Assembly (NCBI GenBank): GCA_018222835.1
Contig: JAAEZN010000012.1
Span: 1-52,926, forward strand
Direction: 5' to 3'
Length of the DNA: 52,926 nucleotides
Origin: Algicola sp.
GTDB taxonomy: Bacteria; Bacteroidota; Bacteroidia; Flavobacteriales; Flavobacteriaceae
Shown piece after piece: positions 1 through 8,800 of the stretch. Below the pieces are notes generated by a model. That model was not told the DNA's origin. It was given only the letters and a program-made list of their open reading frames with translations, and did no database searches. The number at the start of each line of letters is the position of its first letter. Positions within the stretch are counted from its first letter, which is position 1. A program made the position numbers and the translations under genes.

Positions 1-344
1 GCATTGTCCTTGGTATAGCTAACACCAACATTGATGATGAACAGGCCATCCAAGGTCACATTGTCCGAAGTTACCCTGAAAATTTCCCCTTTTTTTTCGC
101 CATCCACAACAGGATAATCAATTCCTTTGATGACCAAAGGTTTGTCAACCAAAATTTCAAACTCCTTATAGGTGCCCTTTTCAATCAAAAGGGTATCGTA
201 AGCATTGGCAATTTGAATGGTTTTTTTGATGGAGCTATGCTCACACGTTGGGCAGACCGTCCAACTTTTGGCCCAGACCATTGGTCCAAAAATAAGTAGA
301 ACCAACCCGAATAAATAGTTGTGAAGTGGATTTTTGAATGTCAT
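1..344 (-). CDS. nosD: NosD-like periplasmic protein, 3' end outside the window
   Basis: Reading leftward from an ATG at 342-344 gives an open frame to the window edge (about 114 residues seen). It begins with a Sec-type signal peptide (residues about 1-25, ending near VWA-K). The mature part starts with a CPTC motif followed by HSSIKKTIQIANAYDTLLIE and 'G-T-Y-K-E', then 'PLVIKG', the typical opening rungs of a right-handed beta-helix. NosD proteins help mature the copper centre of nitrous oxide reductase, working with the NosFY ABC transporter, and are usually encoded beside nosZ/nosL as here. It follows the cupin gene after a 57-base gap on the same strand. Only the first quarter or so of the expected protein is visible, so the assignment rests on the beta-helix start plus context. 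Confidence 0.8.
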   Translation of the reverse strand, partial: MTFKNPLHNYLFGLVLLIFGPMVWAKSWTVCPTCEHSSIKKTIQIANAYDTLLIEKGTYKEFEILVDKPLVIKGIDYPVVDGEKKGEIFRVTSDNVTLDGLFIINVGVSYTKDN

Positions 345-401
345 AATACCTTCTAAATAAATGTATTTGGGCCTTCTCCATCTAGAGTTGCTGCCCGGGT
401 C

Positions 402-701
402 TTACCTAATGATCAAAAACTTGGCATCTTCGTTGGCAACCAACCAATGTTCTGCTTCTTTGGAAAAACTAAAGTGTTGTTGTGCAGTTAAGTTAACAGT
501 TTGATTTTGTATGTGAAAACTGATGTCGCCTTCCAACATGATCAAGTGAGCATCCTTGGGTGAGGTATGCTTTGGAAACACAGCATTTTTTGCCAAGCTG
601 ATGCTCAAGATTTCCAAGGATGTATTTTTGACCAGTTGTTCTATTTGAAGGTCATCAAAAGGTTGCTGGGCAATGGTATTGTCAATATCGATCATATACA
701 T
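402..701 (-). CDS. Small single-domain cupin-like protein of the nos cluster
   Basis: The product is 99 residues with no signal peptide or membrane segment, so it is predicted cytoplasmic. From about residue 30 it shows a small cupin-like beta-barrel pattern: 'KNAVFPKHTSPKDAHLIMLEG' then 'SFHIQNQTVNL' and 'FSFSKEAEHWLVA', with histidines near the usual cupin metal positions. Function is unknown; a small cupin in a nos cluster could be a redox- or metal-linked sensor, but nothing in the sequence proves it. It lies 16 bases after nosL on the same strand and 57 bases before nosD, so it is probably cotranscribed. An alternative start two codons in (ATG at 693-695) is possible. Confident that it is a gene, moderately confident of the fold. 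Confidence 0.7.
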   Translation of the reverse strand: MYMIDIDNTIAQQPFDDLQIEQLVKNTSLEILSISLAKNAVFPKHTSPKDAHLIMLEGDISFHIQNQTVNLTAQQHFSFSKEAEHWLVANEDAKFLIIR

Positions 702-717
702 AGATCTGGATTTTTGG

Positions 718-1152
718 TTAGTCTTGGTATTGTTTTTTCAATGCGGCCCAGGTAAGCAGCTCCCCTCCATTGGCATCTAAGGTGTTCTTGGCTGCCTGTT
801 CCTCGGAAAATGCACTTAAAAATGCACCCATTGGGCTCGGAATATTTTCGCTGATCAAGTATGTGGCCTTAGTGGCATCCGTTAGTTCTCCCGGTTGATC
901 AAAATCATTGGCCAAGAACAGGGCGACTTCACTTTCGTCGAACTCCTTTAATTGGTTCATCATACATTCCACAGCATCAAAATTGTACACTTTTCCTTTT
1001 TTGGTCACTATTTGCGCGGCATGTTGTTTATCCACAATGGTCATACTACAATAATGACAGCCCACATGACCATAGTCTATAGGTTTTGGGCCAATGGAGC
1101 AACCTACAATACCGCCAAGAAGTACCAAAAGGATGAGAATAGAAGGTTTCAT
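718..1152 (-). CDS. nosL: NosL, copper-binding lipoprotein for nitrous oxide reductase assembly
   Basis: NosL is a periplasmic lipoprotein that binds Cu(I) and supplies the CuZ centre of NosZ. I choose the ATG at 1150-1152 (144 residues). It gives a clean lipoprotein signal, a hydrophobic stretch ending in the lipobox GIVGC with the lipidated Cys at residue 18. An upstream in-frame ATG at 1189-1191 would add 13 charged residues before the signal and overlap the preceding gene by 29 bases. The mature part has the family signature G-H-x-G-C-x2-C-S-M (Cys about residues 30 and 33 plus Met), the expected metal site, and later the 'FDAVECM' motif typical of NosL. It follows the 203-residue membrane protein gene with about 10 bases between stop and start, so the two are coupled. 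Confidence 0.93.
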   Translation of the reverse strand: MKPSILILLVLLGGIVGCSIGPKPIDYGHVGCHYCSMTIVDKQHAAQIVTKKGKVYNFDAVECMMNQLKEFDESEVALFLANDFDQPGELTDATKATYLISENIPSPMGAFLSAFSEEQAAKNTLDANGGELLTWAALKKQYQD

Positions 1153-1162
1153 ATTAGGGTTT

Positions 1163-1774
1163 TTATTGATTTTTAGTTTTTTTCCATCCAAAATAACCAG
1201 CGGCCAAGGTAAGCATCATACCTAGGAACATGAGCCAGGCACCAGTGGATGGCATGGATGTCACATCAAAATTGAGCATCTTCACATGTCCCAATAATGG
1301 TGGTTTATAGGTCATTGGGGTTCCATCGGGGTTGGTCAATTTCATAATGGCATTAGGGTCTAAGTTGGTGCCATAGTCTATCATCCATTCATTAAAATCA
1401 TACATGCCCAATATCCCGAGAATGGACATCAATATAAACCAGCCAAAGAACCATTTGTAGCTTACTTTATTGAGATAGCCAAGAATACCGATCAGAACCC
1501 CAAGAGCCACCATGATTCCTATGATCATAGGGAATGTGCCAAACTCCCACATATCCTCAGGTTTGGGCAGTGTTTGCATGCCTATGTAGTGGTTGAGGCC
1601 ATCTATGTTCTGGATATCGAATTCGTTGACACCCCGTAGTCCACTAATATGGATGTTCAGTCCTAGTGGGTCTGGATATTGAGGGGCTCCCAACATAATG
1701 CTCCATAAGGGGAAGATGTATAATCCCAATAAGAACAATGGGCCAAGAATCATTAAAATACTAGCCTTTTTCAT
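1163..1774 (-). CDS. Uncharacterised membrane protein of Bacteroidota nos clusters
   Basis: The protein has 203 residues and about four membrane segments: roughly residues 5-25, 83-105, 109-127 and 178-197. The long loop between the first two holds 'YPDPLGLNIHISGLRGV' and the later loop between segments three and four contains 'DPNAIMKLTNPDGTPMTYKPPLLGHVKMLNFDV'. I recognise no catalytic or metal motif of a named family. Its place, between nosZ and nosL on the same strand, suggests a role in NosZ assembly, copper supply or membrane anchoring. In many clade II nos clusters a membrane protein occupies a comparable slot, and this may be the local equivalent. A rho-independent terminator separates it from nosZ, so the accessory genes may be expressed at a lower level than nosZ or from their own promoter. 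Confidence 0.75.
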   Translation of the reverse strand: MKKASILMILGPLFLLGLYIFPLWSIMLGAPQYPDPLGLNIHISGLRGVNEFDIQNIDGLNHYIGMQTLPKPEDMWEFGTFPMIIGIMVALGVLIGILGYLNKVSYKWFFGWFILMSILGILGMYDFNEWMIDYGTNLDPNAIMKLTNPDGTPMTYKPPLLGHVKMLNFDVTSMPSTGAWLMFLGMMLTLAAGYFGWKKTKNQ

Positions 1775-1835
1775 TTTTTTAAAATTTATAGATTACAAAC
1801 TGAGTGTGGTTTTTGAAGGTGGTTGATGTTCAATT

Positions 1836-1874
1836 TGTAAAAAAAGCGGGCAGGTCATGGACACAGCCCGCTTT
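1836..1874 (-). terminator. Intrinsic terminator after nosZ
   Basis: On the minus strand a perfect 9-bp stem (AAAGCGGGC at 1874-1866 pairing with GCCCGCTTT at 1851-1843) closes a 14-base loop and is followed by a run of T (complement of the A run at 1839-1845). It starts 24 bases past the nosZ stop and would end or attenuate the cytochrome-FAS1-nosZ transcript before the accessory genes. Confidence 0.85.
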
Positions 1875-1897
1875 GTTCATTGGTGAATCAATCCGAA

Positions 1898-3850
1898 TTA
1901 TTCACCAAGAGACCATTTCAATTCTATATTGGAATTGGCAGGGGAAACCCTAACATATCCTTGCATTTCTTGGTGCAAAGCAGAACAGAAATCGGTACAA
2001 TAGAACGGCCATACCCCAACTTGTTTGGGTTCCCAGACCGATGTTTTGGTCTGTCCGGGCATGATCAGAAGCTCGGAGGTGTTCTGTCCCAAGATGGCAA
2101 AACCGTGAGGTACGTCAAAATCTTGCTCATGGTTAGTGATGTGGAAATACACTTTGTCCCCCACTTTGACCCCTTCGATATTGTCTGGAGTAAAGTGGCT
2201 TCGGATGGTGGACATATATATATGTACCTCGTTGCCTTCGCGTACCACTTTGGAGCCAGTAGGCGATGTTACGGCATATGGGTGTTTGTTCTCATCCAGT
2301 CGATAGATTTTCTTTGATTTTGGCGCTAACAGTTCAGCTGGGCATCCTGCGGCATAGTGAGGCTCACCGTGCGTTGGGAAATCATAGATCAGCTCCATTT
2401 TCTCTCCAGAGATATCGTAGATTTGCGCGGAGTGCTCCATTTCGGGTCCAGTGGGCAAATAACGGTCTTTGGTAATTTTGTTCATGGCCACTACATATTT
2501 GCCGAAGGGCTTTCTGGAGTTACCTCCTGGAATCATTAAGTGTCCAACAGAGTAGTAGGTGGGTTTTCTATCGATGACCTCCCAAGTACCCAATTTCCAT
2601 TTTACCACTTCAGAAGAGATAAAGAAAGTGGTGTAGGCGTTTCCTTTACCGTCAAACTCGGTATGAAGGGGGCCAAGGCCTCCACTTTTTACCTGTCCAG
2701 CCAATATATCTTCAAACTTGAGAATAGGAATGCCATAGGCTTCACCGTCGAATTTCTCACCTTCGATCGCTGCGATCATCTTGTCAAAAGAGTGTATGGT
2801 CAAGTCTGCGGACAGTTTACCGTTTCCAATAATGTATTGTCCAGTTGGATCTACGTCACAACCGTGCGGTGATTTTGGAGTTGGCAAGAAGAATACAGCA
2901 CCGGGAACCTTTAAGGGGTCAACGGTCAACACCTCTTTTTTCATTGTAGTTGTTGCCATATGGGTACTTTCATCATAAACATTATGGGCGTAATTGGCAG
3001 GCATTTTGGTGCCTCCTCCATTGTTTACGTATTCTTCGATTTTCTTCCAGTTGACAGCGGCAATAAAATCCTTGTCGTTTTGGGATGAATTCACCTCTTG
3101 AAGTGTGTGAGCTTCTTCTGTGTTATAGGTGGTAAAGAAGAACCATCCGTGTGATTTTCCACGACCTGGGTGCGAAAGGTCATAGTTAAACCCGGGCATC
3201 AACAATTGAAACTTGAGATCCATATGACCGTTTTCTGGATCTACGCTTATAAAGGATAGAGATCCCTTGAAATTACTTTTGTACTCGTTGATCGGCATAT
3301 CCCTTTGCGGAATTGGAACTGAGAAACGTGTTCCTGCCACCACATATTCGGTATTCTCGGTAATAAAAGAAGAACTGTGGTTTCCTGCACTATTGGGCAC
3401 TTCAATAATTTCCTCTGTTTCAAAAGTGCTCAGACTGATACGGGCAATACGTGGGGTGTTGTTACCATTGATGAATATCCAACGTCCATCCAACTCTCCA
3501 TTGGTCTGCGAAATATCAGGGTGGTGGGCATCATCCCAAGGCACAAATCCATGTGATGTTGTAAGCATGGGCTTGGTTTCTTCAGAATATCCGTATCCAG
3601 AGGTTGGGAATTGGGAGAATACAGGAATCTCCTTGAACATCCTGCCCGATGGTAAACCGTAAACGGTTAGGTTACCGCTGTATCCACCGGAAAGAAAAGC
3701 GTAAAATTCATCTTGCTCTCCCGGAGCGACATATACTTTTTCGGCAGCGCTCGACGAAAGGGCTCCATTGGAACTTTGATTCTGCTGACCACAGGAAACC
3801 AGCATAAGAGCCGCTCCAATTGTGATAGTTAAATAATTATGTATTTTCAT
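1898..3850 (-). CDS. nosZ: Nitrous oxide reductase, clade II (Sec/lipoprotein) type
   Basis: NosZ reduces N2O to N2, the last step of denitrification. The protein has 650 residues. The N-terminal beta-propeller carries the CuZ ligand region, including a D-A-H-H-P-D motif in the first fifth and an E-P-H-Y motif in the last third. The C-terminal cupredoxin domain carries the CuA site: 'VPHGF' then C618-x3-C622-x3-H626-x2-M629. The N-terminus is not a Tat signal (no twin arginine) but a Sec lipoprotein signal with a lipobox (LVSC, Cys at about 20), as in clade II enzymes found in many non-denitrifying N2O reducers. It lies 34 bases downstream of the FAS1 gene in the same operon, and an intrinsic terminator follows. 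All expected copper ligands that I looked for are present, so it should be active. Confidence 0.97.
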   Translation of the reverse strand: MKIHNYLTITIGAALMLVSCGQQNQSSNGALSSSAAEKVYVAPGEQDEFYAFLSGGYSGNLTVYGLPSGRMFKEIPVFSQFPTSGYGYSEETKPMLTTSHGFVPWDDAHHPDISQTNGELDGRWIFINGNNTPRIARISLSTFETEEIIEVPNSAGNHSSSFITENTEYVVAGTRFSVPIPQRDMPINEYKSNFKGSLSFISVDPENGHMDLKFQLLMPGFNYDLSHPGRGKSHGWFFFTTYNTEEAHTLQEVNSSQNDKDFIAAVNWKKIEEYVNNGGGTKMPANYAHNVYDESTHMATTTMKKEVLTVDPLKVPGAVFFLPTPKSPHGCDVDPTGQYIIGNGKLSADLTIHSFDKMIAAIEGEKFDGEAYGIPILKFEDILAGQVKSGGLGPLHTEFDGKGNAYTTFFISSEVVKWKLGTWEVIDRKPTYYSVGHLMIPGGNSRKPFGKYVVAMNKITKDRYLPTGPEMEHSAQIYDISGEKMELIYDFPTHGEPHYAAGCPAELLAPKSKKIYRLDENKHPYAVTSPTGSKVVREGNEVHIYMSTIRSHFTPDNIEGVKVGDKVYFHITNHEQDFDVPHGFAILGQNTSELLIMPGQTKTSVWEPKQVGVWPFYCTDFCSALHQEMQGYVRVSPANSNIELKWSLGE

Positions 3851-3884
3851 TGTGTTAGGGTTTATTTTATAGGTTTTAGTTGAA

Positions 3885-4466
3885 TTATTGGCTAGGGGGG
3901 AGGATTACCTTGTCCACCACATGGACAATTCCATTTCCTGCCGGTACGCTACCAATTATTTTGGCGCCACCGATGAAAACATCATCCCCTTTTACCTCTA
4001 CAGGTACATTTTGATTGTTGGCTTGTCCCAGTTTTTTGAACTTTTTCAAGAAATCCTTGGAGTAGTTGCCCGGGGTTACGTGGTATTTTAGAATATTGGC
4101 CAGTGCATCCTTGCTCTCTGGTTTCAACAAATCTTCCACTGTGCCTTCGGGCAATGCATCAAAAGCGGCGTTGGTTGGGGCAAATACCATTAAAGGGCCG
4201 GCATTTACCAGGGCATTCTCAAGCTCTGCTGCCTGTACCGCTGCGACCAATGTGCTATGGTCTTTCGAACCTATTGCAATTTGCAATACATTGGGTGTTG
4301 ATCCATCGTCTTCAATAAAGGCTTGTCCTTTATTGCTTTCTACAGCGATCGTGGATTCTTCCGGGTCGGAAGCTGTCGCCGTATTTTGAGACTTTTCCTT
4401 ACATCCCATGCTTAAAGCCAGTAGTAAGGAGAATCCCAGGGTGGTGAGTTTAATGGTTGATCTCAT
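3885..4466 (-). CDS. Fasciclin (FAS1) domain lipoprotein
   Basis: The product is 193 residues with a lipoprotein signal (hydrophobic core, lipobox LSMGC, Cys about residue 22), an acidic/Ser-Thr spacer to about residue 55, and one FAS1 domain (about 60-192). FAS1 landmarks are visible: 'TLVAAVQAAELENALVNAGPLMVFAPTNAAFDALPEGT' in pieces, 'ILKYHVTPG', and the closing 'GNGIVHVVDKVILPP'. FAS1 domains mediate adhesion or protein-protein contact; a function in N2O reduction is not established. It sits only 6 bases after the cytochrome c gene and directly before nosZ, so it is probably cotranscribed. I infer a role as a scaffold holding the cytochrome and NosZ on the membrane, since all three look like lipoproteins. 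Confidence 0.9.
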   Translation of the reverse strand: MRSTIKLTTLGFSLLLALSMGCKEKSQNTATASDPEESTIAVESNKGQAFIEDDGSTPNVLQIAIGSKDHSTLVAAVQAAELENALVNAGPLMVFAPTNAAFDALPEGTVEDLLKPESKDALANILKYHVTPGNYSKDFLKKFKKLGQANNQNVPVEVKGDDVFIGGAKIIGSVPAGNGIVHVVDKVILPPSQ

Positions 4467-4472
4467 ATAGCT

Positions 4473-4985
4473 TTAATTTAAAGTTCTAAAGTATTCGAGG
4501 ATAGCCCGTGCTTGCTCTTCGGTCAAGCCTTGATTGGACATTGGAGAACCGTTGAACTCTTGTAAAAGTTCTCTGGCCAATGGGTCTTGTTGAACCATTT
4601 CCTGAGGGTTCAAGATCATGTTCATGATCCATTCCGGAGTTCTTCTTTCCAGTATTCCATTAGGTGCGGGGCCAATGAATTTTTTGCCAACCCTATGGCA
4701 TGCCAAGCACATCTGGTCATAGACTTCCTTTCCTTTTGCAGCCATGGCTTGATCAATTTCCGCCGGTAGATCTACCGAGGTAACCGGTCCAACCCCTTTG
4801 GTGCTCATATCTACTCGTTCAGAAGCCTTTACTTTGTTGGTTGTGCTCGTTTCTACAGGCTTCTCCGTGGTAGCCTTTTTTCTTTGCACACTAAATCCTT
4901 CTTCTTTTTGTTCTTTTTCCTTACCACCGCAGCTAACTACAGCTAAGGCGAAGAGTAGGGCCATTCCTTTCAGTAAATTATTCAT
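4473..4985 (-). CDS. Monohaem class I cytochrome c lipoprotein, likely NosZ electron donor
   Basis: This 170-residue protein has a lipoprotein signal (lipobox VVSC, Cys at residue 19), a flexible Lys/Glu/Thr-rich tether to about residue 70, and one class I cytochrome c domain. The haem motif is CLACH at residues 93-97, and the probable axial methionine is M149 in 'NGSPMSNQGL', followed by the usual C-terminal helix 'EEQARAILEYFRTL'. It is the first gene of the nos operon and lies just upstream of FAS1 and nosZ, so a role passing electrons to the NosZ CuA centre is the natural inference. The long tether would let the haem domain swing between quinol-oxidising partners and NosZ. The residues right after the lipidated Cys (GGKEKEQKEE) are strongly charged. 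Confidence 0.92.
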   Translation of the reverse strand: MNNLLKGMALLFALAVVSCGGKEKEQKEEGFSVQRKKATTEKPVETSTTNKVKASERVDMSTKGVGPVTSVDLPAEIDQAMAAKGKEVYDQMCLACHRVGKKFIGPAPNGILERRTPEWIMNMILNPQEMVQQDPLARELLQEFNGSPMSNQGLTEEQARAILEYFRTLN

Positions 4986-5010
4986 GTAATGATTTTTTTA
5001 AAATTTGCCT

Positions 5011-5054
5011 CAAATGTAAATATGCATTTCTATGAAAAACATGATTTAAATCAT
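5011..5054 (-). promoter_or_regulatory. nos operon promoter with FNR/CRP-like operator
   Basis: On the minus strand a TACATTTG (5018-5011) matches the Bacteroidota -7 element TAnnTTTG, 26 bases before the cytochrome c start. Just upstream is a perfect 14-bp palindrome, ATGATTTAAATCAT (5041-5054), which keeps the TGAT-N4-ATCA core of FNR/CRP-family sites. If transcription starts about 5 bases after the -7 box, the palindrome centre (5047.5) falls near -41.5, the classic class II activator position. A second perfect palindrome, GATATTAATATC, lies at 5061-5072. There is no clear -33 TTTG, consistent with activator dependence. Confidence 0.65.
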
Positions 5055-5072
5055 AAAAAGGATATTAATATC

Positions 5073-5824
5073 TTTTAATCTCCTAATTAAAGCGCACTCT
5101 ATTCCTGATTTTCGAACCTAATTTGAAGAAGAGTGCTAAATGTCAGAAAATGAGGTTTTAGCAATTTTATTGATAGTGTGGTTGATGAGTTTGCTCGTAT
5201 GTTTATGGTCGTCCACCTATAGCAAACCATCTTGCCAATATGACTATTTGTAAATGATGGAGATGAGCAATGAGAGAACTCATTTAGGTAAAATATTGGC
5301 TGTAACGTTGATCAAAAGAATAAACCATCACAATACGAGCCACTTCTCTCCAAAAGGGAGGATACATTTTAAAAGGTGAATTGTTTTGGGTTTAGGAGGA
5401 GCTTCATTCAGTTGAGGTATGTGAAAATTGTTTTTAAATGGGTTGCCTGCTCATGTAAATCATTCAAGGTATTCTTCCTTAATATATGGGTGTGCAACGG
5501 TTCTTTTTGAAGGGAAACCGGTTCGGGCACCAAGTGTTTCCACATTTTAGCGTGTGGTCAGCCACCATATTGTTAAAGGTGGTGTTCACGGCACCAACAG
5601 CTATACGGGCAATCAAGAAAGAAGATCCACAAGGCCTGTTTATGAAGGAGCTCCGATATTTTCCTCGCTACTGAACGATGTGGTGTTTCCACCCTAAAAT
5701 GGGCGGAAGAGAAACTTAAAGTGCCCGTAATGCGGCTATTTTAACAGAAATTCAGAGCTTTTCGAAGAACAGATGGTCGGTTCCTTTGAGCAAAAGGTGA
5801 AACGATCAAACTAGGTGTCCCCCT
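5073..5824. other. Gene-poor interval, possibly containing decayed coding sequence
   Basis: About 750 bases lie between the nos promoter and the end of the lectin-like gene. No convincing intact gene is present. In one plus-strand frame, 5551-5814, protein-like sequence continues through two in-frame stops (5695-5697 and 5728-5730): fragments read 'GGVHGTNSYTGNQERR', 'PVYEGAPIFSSLLNDVVF', 'LKCP*CGYFNRNSELFEEQM'. This looks more like an eroded gene than random sequence, but I cannot name the family. A weak hairpin (AAACTAG 5808-5814 with CTAGTTT 5825-5831) overlaps the stop of the neighbouring gene and has only a short T run. Confidence 0.35.
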
Positions 5825-8800
5825 CTAGTTTTTGTTTACTCTGTACGTTACACCTCTGTTGGTGATTACTCTTCCTGTTTTCATCGTCAGGAGGGCTTCA
5901 TCAGAAATAAGCGGGGTACAGCTTCCACTGCTGTTCGAAACAAGTACACGGTAAATAAATCCGTTGTAGTTCGCATCCGGAGTGTTTAAAATAAGGTTGG
6001 CAGTTTGCGTTCCTGTGTATTCGGAACCATCGACTATGGTGCTAAAGTTGCTGCCTCCATCCGTGCTCACTTCCCACTGATAGGTGTCCACGTTTGTTGC
6101 TGCCACGGTAAAACCTCCACTATTGCCCACTACCACGGTTTGATCTGTTGGTTGTGTGGATACGGTGAACGGAGTTACCGTTATGGTTTGTTGCACATCA
6201 ATACTGTTTCCGGCATCATCGGTGACTCTATAGGTACGGGTAATGGTTTCGGGATTGTTGCCTCCATCACTAACATCACTTATAAAAGTCACTGTCGGAT
6301 TTGAGGTGCAATTGTCGGCCTCATCAGAAATAACGGTAATATCCGCTGCTGGAATATCATCGCTACAGTAAACGGAGATAGGAGATGGTGCACTCGCGGT
6401 TGGGGCAATTGTATCTACCGTAATAGAAGTGGTAGCCGCAATATTTGGATAAGAAGGGTCTCCTGCCATACCGCCATATTCCACCAAATACCCTTTAGGT
6501 TGATAACTTCCGCTTGATGCCCCTGTATTGGAAAGGTCGTTCCAAGAACCATCCAGTCCAACTCCCGGAGCAGTGATATGGGCATAATCCTCGTCTCCAG
6601 ATTGATTGGGTTCCCCGGTATTCCAAAATTCATACCCAAAAGCTGTTCCTCCAGAGGTCCCTCTCCAAAAAAGAGTTCCAGCTTCTGGACCGGTAACCCA
6701 ATACCAATCACCTTCGGTGGTGGCATCGCTGGCACCTATCCAACCGGCCCCGGGTGCTTGAGCTCCCAATAAATCGGATTCGTCCTGTACCGTAATGGTG
6801 GCCAAATAGCCTTGTAGGCCATAAAATGTCCGTAAGGCAGCGGCGTCCCTAGCTGCTGTCCACGTAATGCCCAAAGAGGGGACGTACTCGTAGTAATGGC
6901 CTGTGGACTCCAAATAGTTGGCTTCGTTCAATACAATGGAAAAAGTACGGGTGTCCCCAGAAGTTACCGTAGCCGTGGTCTGAAATTCAACGGCCGATAT
7001 CGCCGCTTCAAATTCGGCCAAGGTAGCAGGTCCGTTCAACAATAGTCTTCCTTCGGAAGTATCCCAACTTGCAGTGATGTTGGGATGTGTGCCGGTAAGG
7101 TTCAAGATATCGCCCGAAACATCGTAATTGGAGGTTATTTGAATATAAACAGCATCGACTGTATTGCTATCAGGGTCTGTAATGCTAATGGATTCCACTA
7201 CCGGGATAGTGCTTCCGGGGCAATATAACTGGTCTCCTGTTGCGGTTATGCTCGGTGGATCGTCTGCGTCCAAAGTGTCATCCCTAAAATCTAGATCGCC
7301 GCCGGATCCCAGGTCTCCATCGGAATCGGGTAATATCAAGGAGCCTCCAATGGCATTCGTAGGGTCGTCAATATCACCTCCCGGGTCGCTATAGTCAGTT
7401 GATGTGTCGATTGAGTTGTCCAGGCCATCATTGTCGTTATCCGAGCCTGATAAGGTGAGGGAAGCCTCGGTCGTGTCATTGATGCCATCATTATCGCTAT
7501 CGGTATCCAAAAAATCGGGAGTACCATCACCGTCCGTATCAATTGCGGATATACCAGTGCTTTCATACGCATCATCAAGACCATTGTTGTTGGCATCATT
7601 GCCCGACGGAGCTATATAACCTGACGATGTTTGGGCTTCAACATTATCTGGAATGCCATCGCCATCGCTATCCAGATCTTGGTAGTTGGGAATACCATCT
7701 CCATCGGTATCAACTGTGGTACAATCTACAGTGCCTGGATAACTTGCGCCATGGACTCTAGCGCCAGCGTTCCATGCTTCGATTCGGATGTATTGCAAAC
7801 TACTTCCAGAGACCGTAAATGTTACTTCCCGTATAGACCCAGGGGTTATGCCGTTTACATCAGTTATCCAGCTATTAGCGGTTCCTGATGAATTGGTACG
7901 TTGTATTTGAATTCCGGTACTGGATACTGCAGGATCTGCTCCAACAAAAATACTGACATCAGTTCCAATTGGAATTGCCACTGGAAATTGGAGCAATAAT
8001 CTGGAGCTAGAACCTGGATATGTTGTGGGGTTGGCCGCATAGGCTGTCCCGGGACTACCTTCTGCATTGGTAGGATTGCTGAAATGCCTGAGGTTTGTTG
8101 CGGTCTGCACAAAATTTCCAGTGATTCCACCACATTCATCAACATCCAGGATGCCATCATTGTCATCATCAATATCGGTAGCATCGTCAATACCATCACC
8201 ATCTAGGTCGGCACTGCCCACGCTGCAAGTAGAGTAAAGTTTGGAAAAAGGAATATTCTGTTTAGAAATAGAGGGGCCTTGGTAGGCAACCGATAAGTTT
8301 TCCCCTCCGCTATTTTCAAAGAAGAGTACCTGGATATCGTGCAAACCTGCTGTTAGTGTAATGTTTCCCGATCGCTCTTGAGAGCCGTGCGTACCATCGT
8401 TATCGACTACTTCGGTTCCATCTATATATAATTTGGAGCCATCGTCCGATGTGGTGTAAAAAGTATAAGAGCCTGGAGTGTCTATTTGGATATAGCCTGT
8501 ATATCGAATACTAAAATTATTGGCATCACCCGGGTCTTCTTGATTTTGTAGGCTATCCACATTAAAACTGCTATAAGTGCCAGATCCTATATATCCTGTT
8601 GTTGGGATATTATCAACAGTACTGCCGGAGGGTGAACTATCATAGAATTCAAAATCAACTTCGCCATTGCAGAGCCCGGACCTTGCTTGAACGATTACAT
8701 TGTCGATAAAATATTGTTGGTCGCTATCATCGTTTTCCATTCTAACCCTGATTTGTAGGGTGGTATTGCCTGTTGTGGACAAGTTGACCGTGTAGGAAGG

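Noticed and set aside
1153-1191. Thirteen-codon extension of NosL
   Set aside because: It places charged residues before the lipoprotein signal and overlaps the upstream gene by 29 bases.
5486-5674. A 62-codon plus-strand open frame in the gene-poor interval
   Set aside because: Composition is not protein-like and the frame conflicts with the more plausible eroded frame at 5551-5814.
7336-7599. Methionine/proline-rich open frames overlapping the thrombospondin-3 repeat region
   Set aside because: They are alternate-frame shadows of the repetitive GAT/GGC codons encoding DxDGDG repeats.
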